A stretch of 64,000 nt of DNA from JAPWJZ01 sp041287865 (GTDB lineage: Bacteria > Pseudomonadota > Alphaproteobacteria > Micavibrionales > UBA2020). Below the pieces are notes generated by a model that did not search any database, was not told the origin of the DNA, and saw only the letters and a program-made list of their open reading frames with translations. Location of the stretch: positions 45,228 to 109,227 of the forward strand of contig JBGGMV010000064.1 in NCBI GenBank assembly GCA_041287865.1, in the 5' to 3' direction. Shown here one piece after another: positions 55,327 through 63,735 of the stretch. Each line of letters opens with the position of its first letter. The first letter of the stretch is position 1. Made by a program: the position numbers and the translations under genes.

Positions 55327-55785
55327 ATGCGGCTCGCCCTCTACCAACCCGATATTCCCCAGAACGCGGGCACGCTGATGCGGCTCTGCGCCTGCCTTGG
55401 CGTGAGCCTCGACATTATCGAGCCCTGCGGCTTCCTGCTGACGGACAAGAACCTGAAACGCGCGGGCATGGATTACCTCGACAAGCTCGACATGGCGCGC
55501 CACAGCAGCTGGGAAGCGTTCCGTAAAACCCGCGAAGGCGCGCGGTTTGTCCTGATGACGACAAAGACCTCCGACAACTTCCTCGATTTCAAATTCGCGG
55601 CAGGCGATATTTTGATCGCGGGGCGCGAGAGCGCGGGCGTGCCCGAGGACGTCCATGCCGCCTGCCCTGCCCGCGTGACCATCCCGATGGCGGCAGGAGT
55701 CAGGTCTTTGAACGTCGCCGTGGCGGCCTCGATGGTATTGGCCGAAGCCTTGCGTCAAACGGGCGGTTTTCCCGCTAAAACTTGA
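55327..55785 (+). CDS. trmL: tRNA (cytidine(34)-2'-O)-methyltransferase
   Basis: SPOUT-class enzyme that methylates the wobble base of leucine tRNAs. The 152-residue protein has Y-Q-P-D-I-P-Q-N-A-G-T at the start and the knot motifs A-G-R-E-S-A-G-V-P and I-P-M-A-A-G-V-R-S-L-N-V-A-V-A-A-S. An AGGA site precedes the ATG by six bases. hemF follows after 63 bases on the same strand. Confidence 0.95.
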   Translation: MRLALYQPDIPQNAGTLMRLCACLGVSLDIIEPCGFLLTDKNLKRAGMDYLDKLDMARHSSWEAFRKTREGARFVLMTTKTSDNFLDFKFAAGDILIAGRESAGVPEDVHAACPARVTIPMAAGVRSLNVAVAASMVLAEALRQTGGFPAKT

Positions 55786-55848
55786 TTTTTGTCAATTGCA
55801 AACCACGGCGGAAAAGCGCTTAATACGGGCGGAAAAAGAGGATTCGCC

Positions 55849-56727
55849 ATGACAGCCCTTGCGAAGCAGCAACAGGAAGACACCAAAAAAACCGCCGTCG
55901 CGTGGTTCGAATCCTTACGTGATCAAATCTGCGCCGAATTCGAGAAGATCGAAACGGAACTGCAGAACAGTGACCAGCCCGCCGGAAAATTCGAGCGCAA
56001 GCCCTGGACACGCGAAAACGCCCCCAATTCGGACGGCGTGCTGAACGGCGGCGGCGTCATATCATTGATGAAGGGCCGCGTCTTCGAAAAGGTCGGCGTG
56101 AATATCTCCGCCGTGCATGGCACCTTTTCATCCGAATTCAGAAAAAATATCCCGGGCGCAGGCGACACCGGTGAATTTTTCGCGGCCGGCATCAGCCTTG
56201 TCGCGCATATGAGATCGCCGCTGGTGCCCGCCGTTCACATGAACACGCGGCATATCGTGACGTCGAAAGCATGGTTCGGCGGCGGCGCAGACCTGACGCC
56301 GATGTATCCCGACGATAAAGACACCGCCGATTTCCACGCGGCCTTCAAAACCACCTGCGACAGGCACGATCCGGCCTATTACCCGAAATTCAAAAAATGG
56401 TGCGACGATTATTTCTTCCTGCCGCATCGCAATGAACCGCGCGGCGTGGGCGGCATTTTCTACGACTATCTCGAAGCCGACTGGCAGCGCGATTTTGCCT
56501 TCACGCAGGATGTGGGTACCACGTTCCTGTCCATCTATCCGCAACTGGTGCGCCGCCATATGAACCGTACATGGACGCCCGAACAGCGCGAGCATCAACT
56601 GGTGAAGCGCGGCCGCTATGCCGAATTCAACCTGCTGTACGACCGCGGCACGCAGTTCGGCCTGAAAACCGGCGGCAACCCCGAGGCGATTCTGATGTCG
56701 CTGCCGCCCGAGGCCCGCTGGCCTTAA
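55849..56727 (+). CDS. hemF: oxygen-dependent coproporphyrinogen III oxidase
   Basis: Heme-pathway enzyme that converts coproporphyrinogen III to protoporphyrinogen IX using O2, which indicates aerobic growth. The 292-residue protein has the family signatures F-G-G-G-A-D-L-T-P, W-C-D-D-Y-F-F-L-P-H-R and R-G-V-G-G-I-F-Y-D, and ends with S-L-P-P-E-A-R-W. The ATG at 55849 has an AGAGGA site; an earlier in-frame start at 55789 adds 20 unsupported residues. Confidence 0.96.
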   Translation: MTALAKQQQEDTKKTAVAWFESLRDQICAEFEKIETELQNSDQPAGKFERKPWTRENAPNSDGVLNGGGVISLMKGRVFEKVGVNISAVHGTFSSEFRKNIPGAGDTGEFFAAGISLVAHMRSPLVPAVHMNTRHIVTSKAWFGGGADLTPMYPDDKDTADFHAAFKTTCDRHDPAYYPKFKKWCDDYFFLPHRNEPRGVGGIFYDYLEADWQRDFAFTQDVGTTFLSIYPQLVRRHMNRTWTPEQREHQLVKRGRYAEFNLLYDRGTQFGLKTGGNPEAILMSLPPEARWP

Positions 56728-56837
56728 AATAAAAACCTTGGCAAAATGGCCGTAACCGGCCACTTTCCATTCTCCATAAGCCCATTATTGCTTTGCAGCG
56801 TTGACAAAATTTGCGCTTCACCCGAAGCTGGTAACGG

Positions 56838-57569
56838 ATGAAACCGCTTCACGCTTACATCGTCGCCTTCATGATCGCTGCTGCCGTCGCCGTTGCGCCG
56901 CAGCCCGTGCCCGCGCAGGGTATCGCCGGCACGATCAGCGATGCTGCGATCACGATGGCCATGGACGAGGCGCTGAAAGACGCGCTCTCGCCCAACGACA
57001 AGCTGGATCCCGCGCGTTTCCGCCTCTCGAGCAAGGTGTCCGACGAGGCGAAGGTTCTGCACCCGCTGATCATCAAGCAGCTGGAAAGCATCGCCGGCAG
57101 CAACGAATATTGGACGGGCGCGCAATTTATCCTCTACATCGCCAAATCGCAGGCCAAATTCAACCCCGAAAAGGTCAAGCCCACCGACGACAAGAAACCG
57201 GTCGTGACGCTGGTCGTTTTCGAAAAAGAAAAAATGGCGATACTGGACGTCGCCCCGCAACTGACGCCGGGCTTCCCGGGCAACGTGCAGGCCGCCATCA
57301 TCAACCGCATCATTATGCCCAACTTCCGCAACGGGCATTTGCAGCGCGGCATCATCGACGGCACGCGCGCGACATTGATGGCGCTGCAAGGCGCCTATAC
57401 ACGGCCCGATCCGTCCGTCGTGCCGAAACCCGCGCCCTATAACTGGACGCCTTTGATCGTGCTGGCGCTCTTGGGCGCAGGCGTGTTGGGCCGCCGTTCG
57501 CCGCGCTACAGCTATTACGACGCAAGGCCCGACACCAGACCCCCCGGCGGCGCGAGAGGATATTGGTGA
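56838..57569 (+). CDS. TPM-domain-like exported protein, copy 1
   Basis: A 243-residue protein with a signal peptide (cut after P-A-Q), a TPM/YgcG-like domain (V-V-F-E-K-E-K-M-A-I, then I-I-M-P-N-F-R-N-G-H-L-Q-R-G-I) and a C-terminal membrane helix followed by an Arg/Gly/Tyr-rich tail. The topology resembles YgcG-type TPM proteins. It is diverged, with an inserted stretch near the start. It shares one base with the next gene (TGATG). Confidence 0.72.
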   Translation: MKPLHAYIVAFMIAAAVAVAPQPVPAQGIAGTISDAAITMAMDEALKDALSPNDKLDPARFRLSSKVSDEAKVLHPLIIKQLESIAGSNEYWTGAQFILYIAKSQAKFNPEKVKPTDDKKPVVTLVVFEKEKMAILDVAPQLTPGFPGNVQAAIINRIIMPNFRNGHLQRGIIDGTRATLMALQGAYTRPDPSVVPKPAPYNWTPLIVLALLGAGVLGRRSPRYSYYDARPDTRPPGGARGYW

Positions 57570-58207
57570 TGAATATTTCCGACGCCATGCGCAAAGATAT
57601 TCTAAAAGCGGTCAAGAACCTGGAGAAAACCACCAGCGGCGAAATCATCTGCGTGGTGGCCAAATCCTCGGCGCGCTATGTGCACTACCCGCTGCTCTGG
57701 GCGGCCTTCACCGCGCTGGCGCTGCCGGTCATGAACCCGCTGCTGGCGTCTTTCGGCCGCCAGCCGGTCATCACCTTCGAGTTGCAGGCGGTGGTCTTCG
57801 TCATGCTGGCGCTGGTGCTGATGCACACCCCCTTGCGCATTTGCGTCACCCCCCGCGCGGTGCGCGAGGCCAATTGCAGCCGCACCGCCTTCGAACAGTT
57901 TTTCATCCGCCGCCTGAACGAAACAGCGCACCGCACCGGCGTGCTGCTTTTCGTCTCGCTGGAGGAACACTATGTCGAGCTGATCGCCGACGACGGCATC
58001 AACGGCAAGGTGAAGGAAGGCGAATGGAACGATATCGTTGCCGCCTTCACCGAACACCTGAAGAAGGGCCGTGTGCACGAGGGCTTCGTCGGCGCGATCA
58101 CGGCCTGCGCGGCGGTGCTGGCCCGCTGCTTCCCCGGCAAGCGCAACGACAAGAACGAGCTGCCCGACGACCTGGTCGTCCTGCCGGAATCGCCGATTAT
58201 CAGCTGA
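57569..58207 (+). CDS. TPM-domain membrane protein, copy 2
   Basis: A 212-residue protein. The N-terminal A-V-K-N-L-E-K-T-T-S-G-E-I is typical of the cytoplasmic-start TPM form. Two helices follow (about 42-60 and 70-88), then R-T-G-V-L-L-F-V-S-L-E-E-H-Y-V-E-L-I-A-D and G-R-V-H-E-G-F. Such proteins usually follow a YgcG-type TPM gene in lemA operons; here lemA is absent. A GAGAGGA site supports the ATG at 57569. Function unknown. Confidence 0.82.
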   Translation: MNISDAMRKDILKAVKNLEKTTSGEIICVVAKSSARYVHYPLLWAAFTALALPVMNPLLASFGRQPVITFELQAVVFVMLALVLMHTPLRICVTPRAVREANCSRTAFEQFFIRRLNETAHRTGVLLFVSLEEHYVELIADDGINGKVKEGEWNDIVAAFTEHLKKGRVHEGFVGAITACAAVLARCFPGKRNDKNELPDDLVVLPESPIIS

Positions 58208-58267
58208 TCTCAGCTTATAAATAGCATTTCAAAAATCTATATTTTACAGCCTGTTAAGCTTAATCTC

Positions 58268-58296
58268 TTGATATTGTCACGGGATGGCATTATACA
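58268..58296 (+). promoter_or_regulatory. sigma-70-type promoter of the MRPLKF cassette
   Basis: TTGATA (58268-58273), a 17-base spacer and TATACA (58291-58296) match the consensus in nine of twelve positions. It lies about 130 bases before the first cassette gene; the leader contains a GGGCCCC/GGCCCC stretch that may fold. Confidence 0.55.
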
Positions 58297-58424
58297 TAAT
58301 ACCAAGCTTATCGAGGCTTTAGGCCCAAGCGGTTTTGAAGGTTTCCCGCCGGCCCCTCCCTTCCCGATAGCAAAACGCCACACATGGGCCCCAAGGCCCC
58401 GTTATCACGGGCAGGAGACGTACA

Positions 58425-58898
58425 TTGGCTTTTCTGGATGACCTTGCCATCCGCCTCGACAGGCGCGCACCAGCGACGGGCGCAGCGCCCGACCTCGCGC
58501 GCGGGCGCAAGGCCAGCCGCAAGGTAGGCATGCTGATGGGCGTGAGCATCACGACGGCCATCCTCGGGCTTGCGGGCTGCCTAGCCTGTTTTGCGGGGCT
58601 TTTCAGTTTCACGATCGGGATGATAGCGGCAGGCGCGCTTATGATGGCGGCAAGCGCCGGCGTCGAAAAGCTCGCCGTTTACAGCGCGAACAAGATTTTC
58701 GACCGGCACGGCGAGCATATCAACGCCTACCTCGACCCGCTCTACCCCGACATCACGGGCAAGCGCGTGCAGGATTTGCCACCCGTCGCCGAAACCTTCA
58801 ACACCGAAGCCGACGTGACGACGGACTCGCCCGTCACTGCCATGAAGCCGCTGAAATTCCAGCGCAAGACAGCGCAGCAGCCGGGAGTACAGGCCTGA
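58425..58898 (+). CDS. two-helix membrane protein, MRPLKF family copy 1
   Basis: A 157-residue protein. The basic cytoplasmic start is followed by two close helices (about 36-57 and 60-80), a soluble middle (Y-S-A-N-K-I-F-D-R-H-G), and a tail V-T-A-M-K-P-L-K-F-Q-R-K. The tail aligns with the three following proteins. The start is TTG at 58425 with a strong AGGAG site; there is no ATG alternative before the helices. It shares one base with the next gene. I recognise no family. Confidence 0.78.
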   Translation: MAFLDDLAIRLDRRAPATGAAPDLARGRKASRKVGMLMGVSITTAILGLAGCLACFAGLFSFTIGMIAAGALMMAASAGVEKLAVYSANKIFDRHGEHINAYLDPLYPDITGKRVQDLPPVAETFNTEADVTTDSPVTAMKPLKFQRKTAQQPGVQA

Positions 58899-59383
58899 TG
58901 GCAACACCGGTCACACCCGATGCGGACAAAGGCAGGGAAGCGGTGCGCAAAATCGCAAAGCTGGCCTTCTTCGGCGTCAGCGGCGTATTGATGGCGGGGC
59001 TCGGCGTCGTCGGCGTCGTTTTTGGACTGATCAGCGTGCTGTCCGGTTATGGCACGACAGCCCTCTGCATCGCCGGCGGCTTTTTCACTATGGGCGGCGG
59101 CGCCGCGGCTGGTTCTTTCTTCGCAGGAAAACACGTGCTCAAGCGCAATGCACCGCATCTCGAGGCACTGGCGAAGGAAGAGCAGCGGGAAAAACTGGAA
59201 AAGGAACGGCGCGCTGCCGAAGCCGCCGAAGCTGCAGAGGCGGCAAGGCAGACAAAACAGCGCCGCCCCGCCAAAAAGGCCTTCAACCCCGAGGCCGCCG
59301 TGAAGCTGGATAATGACGTCAAGACGATGCGCCCGCTGAAATTCAACACGCGCGCGCCGCAACAGCCGCAGGCCCAACCCTGA
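58898..59383 (+). CDS. two-helix membrane protein, MRPLKF family copy 2
   Basis: A 161-residue paralog. It has a short start (V-T-P-D-A-D-K-G-R-E-A) and two helices (about 24-48 and 54-76). A charged Lys/Glu/Ala coiled coil (about 85-125) follows, then the tail E-A-A-V-K-L-D-N-D-V-K-T-M-R-P-L-K-F and a Gln/Pro end. Very similar to copy 3 at both ends. Both junctions overlap by one base (TGATG). Confidence 0.8.
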   Translation: MATPVTPDADKGREAVRKIAKLAFFGVSGVLMAGLGVVGVVFGLISVLSGYGTTALCIAGGFFTMGGGAAAGSFFAGKHVLKRNAPHLEALAKEEQREKLEKERRAAEAAEAAEAARQTKQRRPAKKAFNPEAAVKLDNDVKTMRPLKFNTRAPQQPQAQP

Positions 59384-59871
59384 TGGCAGCGCAGGTCACG
59401 CCAGATGCGGAAAAAGGCCGGGTCGCCATGCAGAAAATAGCCGTCCTGCTGTTCGGCGTCGGTTTCGGCGCGCTGGCGGTGGCTGGCGGCGCGCTTTGGG
59501 GCCTGGTCGGCCTCGGCATGCTGGCGATGGGCAAGGGCGCGGCGGTGCTCGGCTGGGCGGGCACCTTCCTGGCGTGCAGCGGCGGCGTGACGGCGGCCTC
59601 CTACGGCGGCATCGGTCTTGTCGGCCTCCGCAACAAGCCGCACCTTGACGAACTGGTGAAACAACGTGCGCAGAGCAAGCTGGAGGAAGAGCGCAAAGTG
59701 ATCGCCGACAGGGAAGCGGCCGAGCAAGAGAAAGAACAGGAAAAGCAGCGCCGCGCCGTCGTGATCGAATACAATGCGCAGGCCGCCGTGAAACTGAAGA
59801 AAGACGTCAAGACAATGCGCCCCCTGAAATTCGGCCCCAAGACGCCGCAACAGCAGCAGGCGCAGCCATGA
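59383..59871 (+). CDS. two-helix membrane protein, MRPLKF family copy 3
   Basis: A 162-residue paralog with the same plan: V-T-P-D-A-E-K-G-R-V-A, two Gly/Ala-rich helices (about 20-46 and 54-76) and a Glu/Lys/Gln-rich coiled coil. The tail is Q-A-A-V-K-L-K-K-D-V-K-T-M-R-P-L-K-F, ending Q-Q-Q-Q-A-Q-P. Copies 2 and 3 are the closest pair of the four. It overlaps copy 4 by four bases (ATGA). Confidence 0.8.
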   Translation: MAAQVTPDAEKGRVAMQKIAVLLFGVGFGALAVAGGALWGLVGLGMLAMGKGAAVLGWAGTFLACSGGVTAASYGGIGLVGLRNKPHLDELVKQRAQSKLEEERKVIADREAAEQEKEQEKQRRAVVIEYNAQAAVKLKKDVKTMRPLKFGPKTPQQQQAQP

Positions 59872-60287
59872 CACTGGCAAAGCCCTCTCTCTTCGATAAA
59901 AAAATGATGCGCGAATTCGGCGTGCTTTATGGCGGCGGCCTCTGCGGCGCGGGCGGCCTGCTGGGATACGCCGGGCTCGCGGGCCTCTCCGCAATTATCG
60001 CCACCGGCCTTGGCGGGGTCGCCGCCGTAGCAATGGGCGCGGCCTATGCGGCCACGGCGGCAGCGGGCCTCTGGTGCTTCGTCAGGGGCACGGTCAGGAT
60101 GCATCAGGTCTTCAGCAACACCGGAAAGTCATGGGCGGAACGCGAATTCGAAAACAATCCGGAAGCTTTCGCCCTGAAGCCCATCGCGCAGGAAGTTTTC
60201 AACCCCCAGGCGCAGAAGGCCGTCAAGGTCATGCGCCCGCTGAAGATTGCTCCCAGGAACAAGCCGCTTGATTTGCCCCGCGGTTGA
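59868..60287 (+). CDS. two-helix membrane protein, MRPLKF family copy 4
   Basis: A 139-residue paralog without the long coiled coil. It has two Gly/Ala-rich helices (about 18-44 and 47-72), a short soluble stretch, then Q-A-Q-K-A-V-K-V-M-R-P-L-K-I and a basic, Pro-rich end. The HDAC-like gene starts 14 bases after its stop, so the five genes probably form one transcript. Confidence 0.78.
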   Translation: MTLAKPSLFDKKMMREFGVLYGGGLCGAGGLLGYAGLAGLSAIIATGLGGVAAVAMGAAYAATAAAGLWCFVRGTVRMHQVFSNTGKSWAEREFENNPEAFALKPIAQEVFNPQAQKAVKVMRPLKIAPRNKPLDLPRG

Positions 60288-60301
60288 TCTAGGCTGTTGC
60301 C

Positions 60302-61417
60302 ATGGGCGACGGCTCCAAAAATTTCTGGAAGGACAGGCTGTATAACAAGAACGTGCGCAAGCGGTTCCTGTATATCTATGTGCCCATTGCGCTGGCATTG
60401 TTCCTTATCCTGAATGTCGCAGGATTTTTGTCCGTTAACAGCGATAGAAGGCTGCTGGACGCAACACAGTCTTTCAAAGAAAACGTGCCCGTCGTCTACA
60501 GCGACAAATACAATATTTCATTCTGGGGGCTGGAGGAACTGCATCCCTTCGACACCAAGAAATACATGCGCATCCACGATGCGCTGAAGGCGCAGCATCC
60601 GGCGGCCGTGGAAAAATTCATCACGGCTTATAAACCGTCGGCTGAATTGATCCAGCTGGCACATGGCGCGGACTATTTCGCCTCGCTGCGGTCGTCGTGG
60701 GTATTGGCGCGCATTACCGAGCTTGGCTTTCTGCGCTTCTTCCCCGACCGGCTGGCGCGGAATTTGATACTGGAACCGATGCTCTACCACATGGGCGGCA
60801 GCCTGCTGGCGGGACTTGCCGCGATAGAGCATGGCTGGGCGATCAATCTGGGCGGCGGTTTTCACCATGCCTCGTACGACGATGGCGGCGGGTTCTGTGC
60901 GCTGGCGGATATCGGCTTGACCGTGAAATATTTGCGGCGCGAAAAGAAGATTACCAAGGCGATGATCATCGACCTCGACGCGCATCAGGGCAACGGCCAT
61001 GCGCGGGATTTTATCGACGACAAGGACGTCTATATCGTCGATTTCTACAACGCCGATGTCTATCCGCGCGACGAAGACGCGAAGCGGGGCATCGACCTTG
61101 GCTTTGAAATGCGCGCCTTTTCGGGCGACAAGATCTTCTTCGACGCGCTCGAAAAAGCGCTACCCGAAGCGTTCAAGGCCTTCGATCCCGATATCGTGAT
61201 CTATATCGCCGGCACCGACGGGCTGGAGGGCGACCCGCTGGGCGCGATGTCGATTTCGGAGGATGGCATTATCAAACGCGACGAAATGGTTTTTCGCGCC
61301 GCGCGGGATCGCAACAAGCCGATCGTGATGCTACTCGGCGGGGGATATCAGAAATCAAACGCGCGCGTGATTGCGCGCAGCATCCTCAACCTGCGCCAAA
61401 AGTTCGGGCTTTTCTAG
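60302..61417 (+). CDS. membrane-anchored class IV (HDAC11-like) deacylase
   Basis: A 371-residue zinc hydrolase of the histone deacetylase superfamily, closest in pattern to HDAC11: Y-N-I-S-F-W-G-L-E-E-L-H-P-F-D, G-W-A-I-N-L-G-G-G-F-H-H, D-L-D-A-H-Q-G-N-G-H and G-G-G-Y-Q-K. The catalytic histidines (188, 189) and zinc ligands (Asp226, His228, Asp306) are all present, so activity is expected. Human HDAC11 removes long fatty acyl groups from lysine. Unlike HDAC11, this protein starts with a basic segment and one membrane helix (about 22-44). It follows the MRPLKF genes by 14 bases and overlaps the convergent ankyrin gene by 32. Confidence 0.9.
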   Translation: MGDGSKNFWKDRLYNKNVRKRFLYIYVPIALALFLILNVAGFLSVNSDRRLLDATQSFKENVPVVYSDKYNISFWGLEELHPFDTKKYMRIHDALKAQHPAAVEKFITAYKPSAELIQLAHGADYFASLRSSWVLARITELGFLRFFPDRLARNLILEPMLYHMGGSLLAGLAAIEHGWAINLGGGFHHASYDDGGGFCALADIGLTVKYLRREKKITKAMIIDLDAHQGNGHARDFIDDKDVYIVDFYNADVYPRDEDAKRGIDLGFEMRAFSGDKIFFDALEKALPEAFKAFDPDIVIYIAGTDGLEGDPLGAMSISEDGIIKRDEMVFRAARDRNKPIVMLLGGGYQKSNARVIARSILNLRQKFGLF

Positions 61418-62063
61418 AGATACCCGTGCCCAGCTTGAAATCCGACGCCTTCATCGTGTCATAGGCGCGCGCCTTTTCCATGAAATCCGCATCGCATGCC
61501 GCGATTGTTTGCAACGACAGCGCGTTATCCGCGCTTGCCGCTGTGTGCAGCAGGTAATTTCTAAACGCGGGTTTTGTGTTTAATTCGTTTTGAACACTTT
61601 CATGATTCATCAGCAGCGTGATCATTTCCGCATCGCCGCGGAAAATCGCGGCGCCGAGCGCGCCGGTGTAGCCGGATTTTACTTTCGGATTCTCCTCGAA
61701 AATTTTCGCGCCTTTTTCGACCAGAAGTTTTACACCCTCATGAAATCCGGTGATGACGGCGAGAGAAATTGGAGTGGTTTTCTGATTTTTATAGAGGTAC
61801 GGATAGCGTTTGCGGAAGATTGTTGCGTCTAATTTCCCAGTCTTTTCAAAGGCCGTTTTGAAGGCAGCGTCGGGGGTGAGCGCCGCTATATCATTGTTAA
61901 ATATGGTTTTCAGCCCCGGCGAGAGCAGGACCTGCATTTTTTGAATGTCTTTGTTTTCAATGGCTTGCGCAAGCGCCTCGGCACGCAGAACCGCATCAGA
62001 ACGCCTGTCGCGCAGGCTCTGCGCCCATGCAGAACAGCGTTGGAAGGCCTGTCGAACTGTCAT
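61386..62063 (-). CDS. ankyrin-repeat protein, short paralog
   Basis: A 225-residue soluble protein with ankyrin-like helix pairs, clearest at T-P-I-S-L-A-V-I-T-G-F-H-E-G-V-K-L-L-V-E-K-G-A and L-G-A-A-I-F-R-G-D-A-E-M-I-T-L-L. It aligns with the first half of the next protein (A-I-E-N-K-D against A-I-E-R-K-D; then matching blocks through F-R-N-Y-L-L). The start at ATG 62063 follows an AGGGGG site. Its 3' end overlaps the deacylase gene by 32 bases on the opposite strand. Confidence 0.82.
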   Translation of the reverse strand: MTVRQAFQRCSAWAQSLRDRRSDAVLRAEALAQAIENKDIQKMQVLLSPGLKTIFNNDIAALTPDAAFKTAFEKTGKLDATIFRKRYPYLYKNQKTTPISLAVITGFHEGVKLLVEKGAKIFEENPKVKSGYTGALGAAIFRGDAEMITLLMNHESVQNELNTKPAFRNYLLHTAASADNALSLQTIAACDADFMEKARAYDTMKASDFKLGTGISRKARTFGAG

Positions 62064-62158
62064 TTTCACCCCCTGCCTTGAACAAGTGATTGAATTTGAC
62101 AGAATATAACTTAATTGTTCAGTAATTTCAAGGAAAAAGTAGTATGGTACCCCACGCC

Positions 62159-63568
62159 TTAAGGCTTAGGCAGATGGGCCCGTGCCGTTTCCAGCACTTT
62201 CGGGTTTTTCATCGCGCCGAAATCCTCGCGCAGCAAAATCCGGTCTTCCAGCGTTTCGGGATCGCGCGAGACGATCAAATGCTGCTGGGTGGCGAAGTTA
62301 AACACCTCCGCCAGCTGGAAACCGGCCTGTACATCGCGCGAGAAAACCGACACCTGCTCCGCGCCCGTCACCTGCCATGCGGCATTGCCGTCGGACAGCG
62401 TGCCGGCGGTTTCGAACGCGGCTTTTTTAAGCGCGAAGGCCATACCGGGGAAGCGCGTGCAGCGTTTCGCGGCCTTCAGTAACCGCGCGGGCTTGAAACT
62501 CGCTTTTTGCAGCAGCAGTTCGACCATGCCCTCGCGGTATGTTTTCATGCCATAGGCGATGACGTCCTTGCCGCCCTTGTCGCGCGCGGCTGTGTCGGCC
62601 TTTTTGTCGATCAGCAGAGACACCAGCCCGCGCATATCTTCCTTCGCCGCCAGCAGCAGCGGCGTCGCGCCTGTTTTCGGATCCCGCGCCTCCATGTCGA
62701 CGCCCGCGTTCACCAACGCGGCGGCGGCATGTTCGTTATGCTCGGCAATCGCCTTGAACAGATAGGCAGGCTCGGTGGAGGGCTTGCGCGAGAAAACGAT
62801 GTCGAAAATCGCGGGTTTCACGTCGCGGGAGATCGCAAGGTCAAGCGCGCCCTGCCCCCGTTCTTTCTTGAGGAAGCCGACATAGGGCATGGCCACGTTA
62901 TCCAGCACCTGATGATCGTGTTCAAGCAGCGTATTCAGCGACGAAACCTGGTTGCCCTTGATTCCCCATTCCATCAAAAATCCGCGCACGCGGGCGGGGC
63001 GCTCGGCCATATCTTTCTTGAAACCATCCGATTCAAACATCGCCTTCAGGCAATCGACGCGGCCGAATTGCAGCGCGACTTGCAGCGCGGGGTGGTAATA
63101 GGCTTCTTCGCCGCGCCCGTTGCTTTTCTCGGCGAAGGGGCCCGCGCCCTGCGCTACCAGCACCTTCACGCCTTCGGCAAAATCCTGCCGCACCGCATGC
63201 GTCAGCGGTGCCATGCCGCCATACTGGCTGAGCGCGGGAAATTTCTGTTCACGTTTCCTGCGCCACATGATCTGCCGGAACGCCTTGTTCATGCCGTCTT
63301 CGGCGCTGAGCGCGGCGGTCGCAAGACCGTGGCGGAACACCAGCGGCTGCGTCAGGAGATATTCAAGCCGCCAGGCATCCTTGCGCTCGATCGCAGCGGC
63401 CATCTGATTGGCGAAGTAGGCTTCGGCGCTTGACCGGCGCAGCAGGCCCAGCGCGCCGGCGGCCAGTTTTTCGGCCCAGATGATGTTGCCCGGATTTGCC
63501 TGTGTCGTCATTTTTGTATCGGCGGGAACCGCCATTGCCAGTACTGGTTTATCTGCCGCTGCTGCCAT
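62159..63568 (-). CDS. ankyrin-repeat protein, long paralog
   Basis: A 469-residue soluble protein. The N-terminal half matches the shorter neighbour, while the second half has clearer ankyrin repeats (G-V-D-M-E-A-R-D-P-K-T-G-A-T-P-L-L-L-A-A-K and K-A-D-T-A-A-R-D-K-G-G-K-D-V). A non-repeat C-terminal domain of about 90 residues follows. The ATG at 63568 is preferred, with a weak GGGTGGG site; an upstream in-frame start lacks support. No signal peptide is seen. Partners unknown. Confidence 0.85.
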   Translation of the reverse strand: MAAAADKPVLAMAVPADTKMTTQANPGNIIWAEKLAAGALGLLRRSSAEAYFANQMAAAIERKDAWRLEYLLTQPLVFRHGLATAALSAEDGMNKAFRQIMWRRKREQKFPALSQYGGMAPLTHAVRQDFAEGVKVLVAQGAGPFAEKSNGRGEEAYYHPALQVALQFGRVDCLKAMFESDGFKKDMAERPARVRGFLMEWGIKGNQVSSLNTLLEHDHQVLDNVAMPYVGFLKKERGQGALDLAISRDVKPAIFDIVFSRKPSTEPAYLFKAIAEHNEHAAAALVNAGVDMEARDPKTGATPLLLAAKEDMRGLVSLLIDKKADTAARDKGGKDVIAYGMKTYREGMVELLLQKASFKPARLLKAAKRCTRFPGMAFALKKAAFETAGTLSDGNAAWQVTGAEQVSVFSRDVQAGFQLAEVFNFATQQHLIVSRDPETLEDRILLREDFGAMKNPKVLETARAHLPKP

Positions 63569-63735
63569 GATCCCACCCTCTCTATAATACTGTGAGCGCA
63601 GTTTACCGGAAGGCGACATTATGTCAAATTTAATATGCCATATCATTGAAAAGACTGGTATTTCGTGATTGCGAATCTCCGCCCGCCTTGGCTAAACTAG
63701 CCTCTCGATTGTCACCTTTTCAAAGGAGCCGTTTC

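Noticed and set aside
56747..56762. TGGCCG/CGGCCA hairpin after hemF
   Set aside because: Only a 6-bp stem with a weak T-tract; too little to call a terminator.
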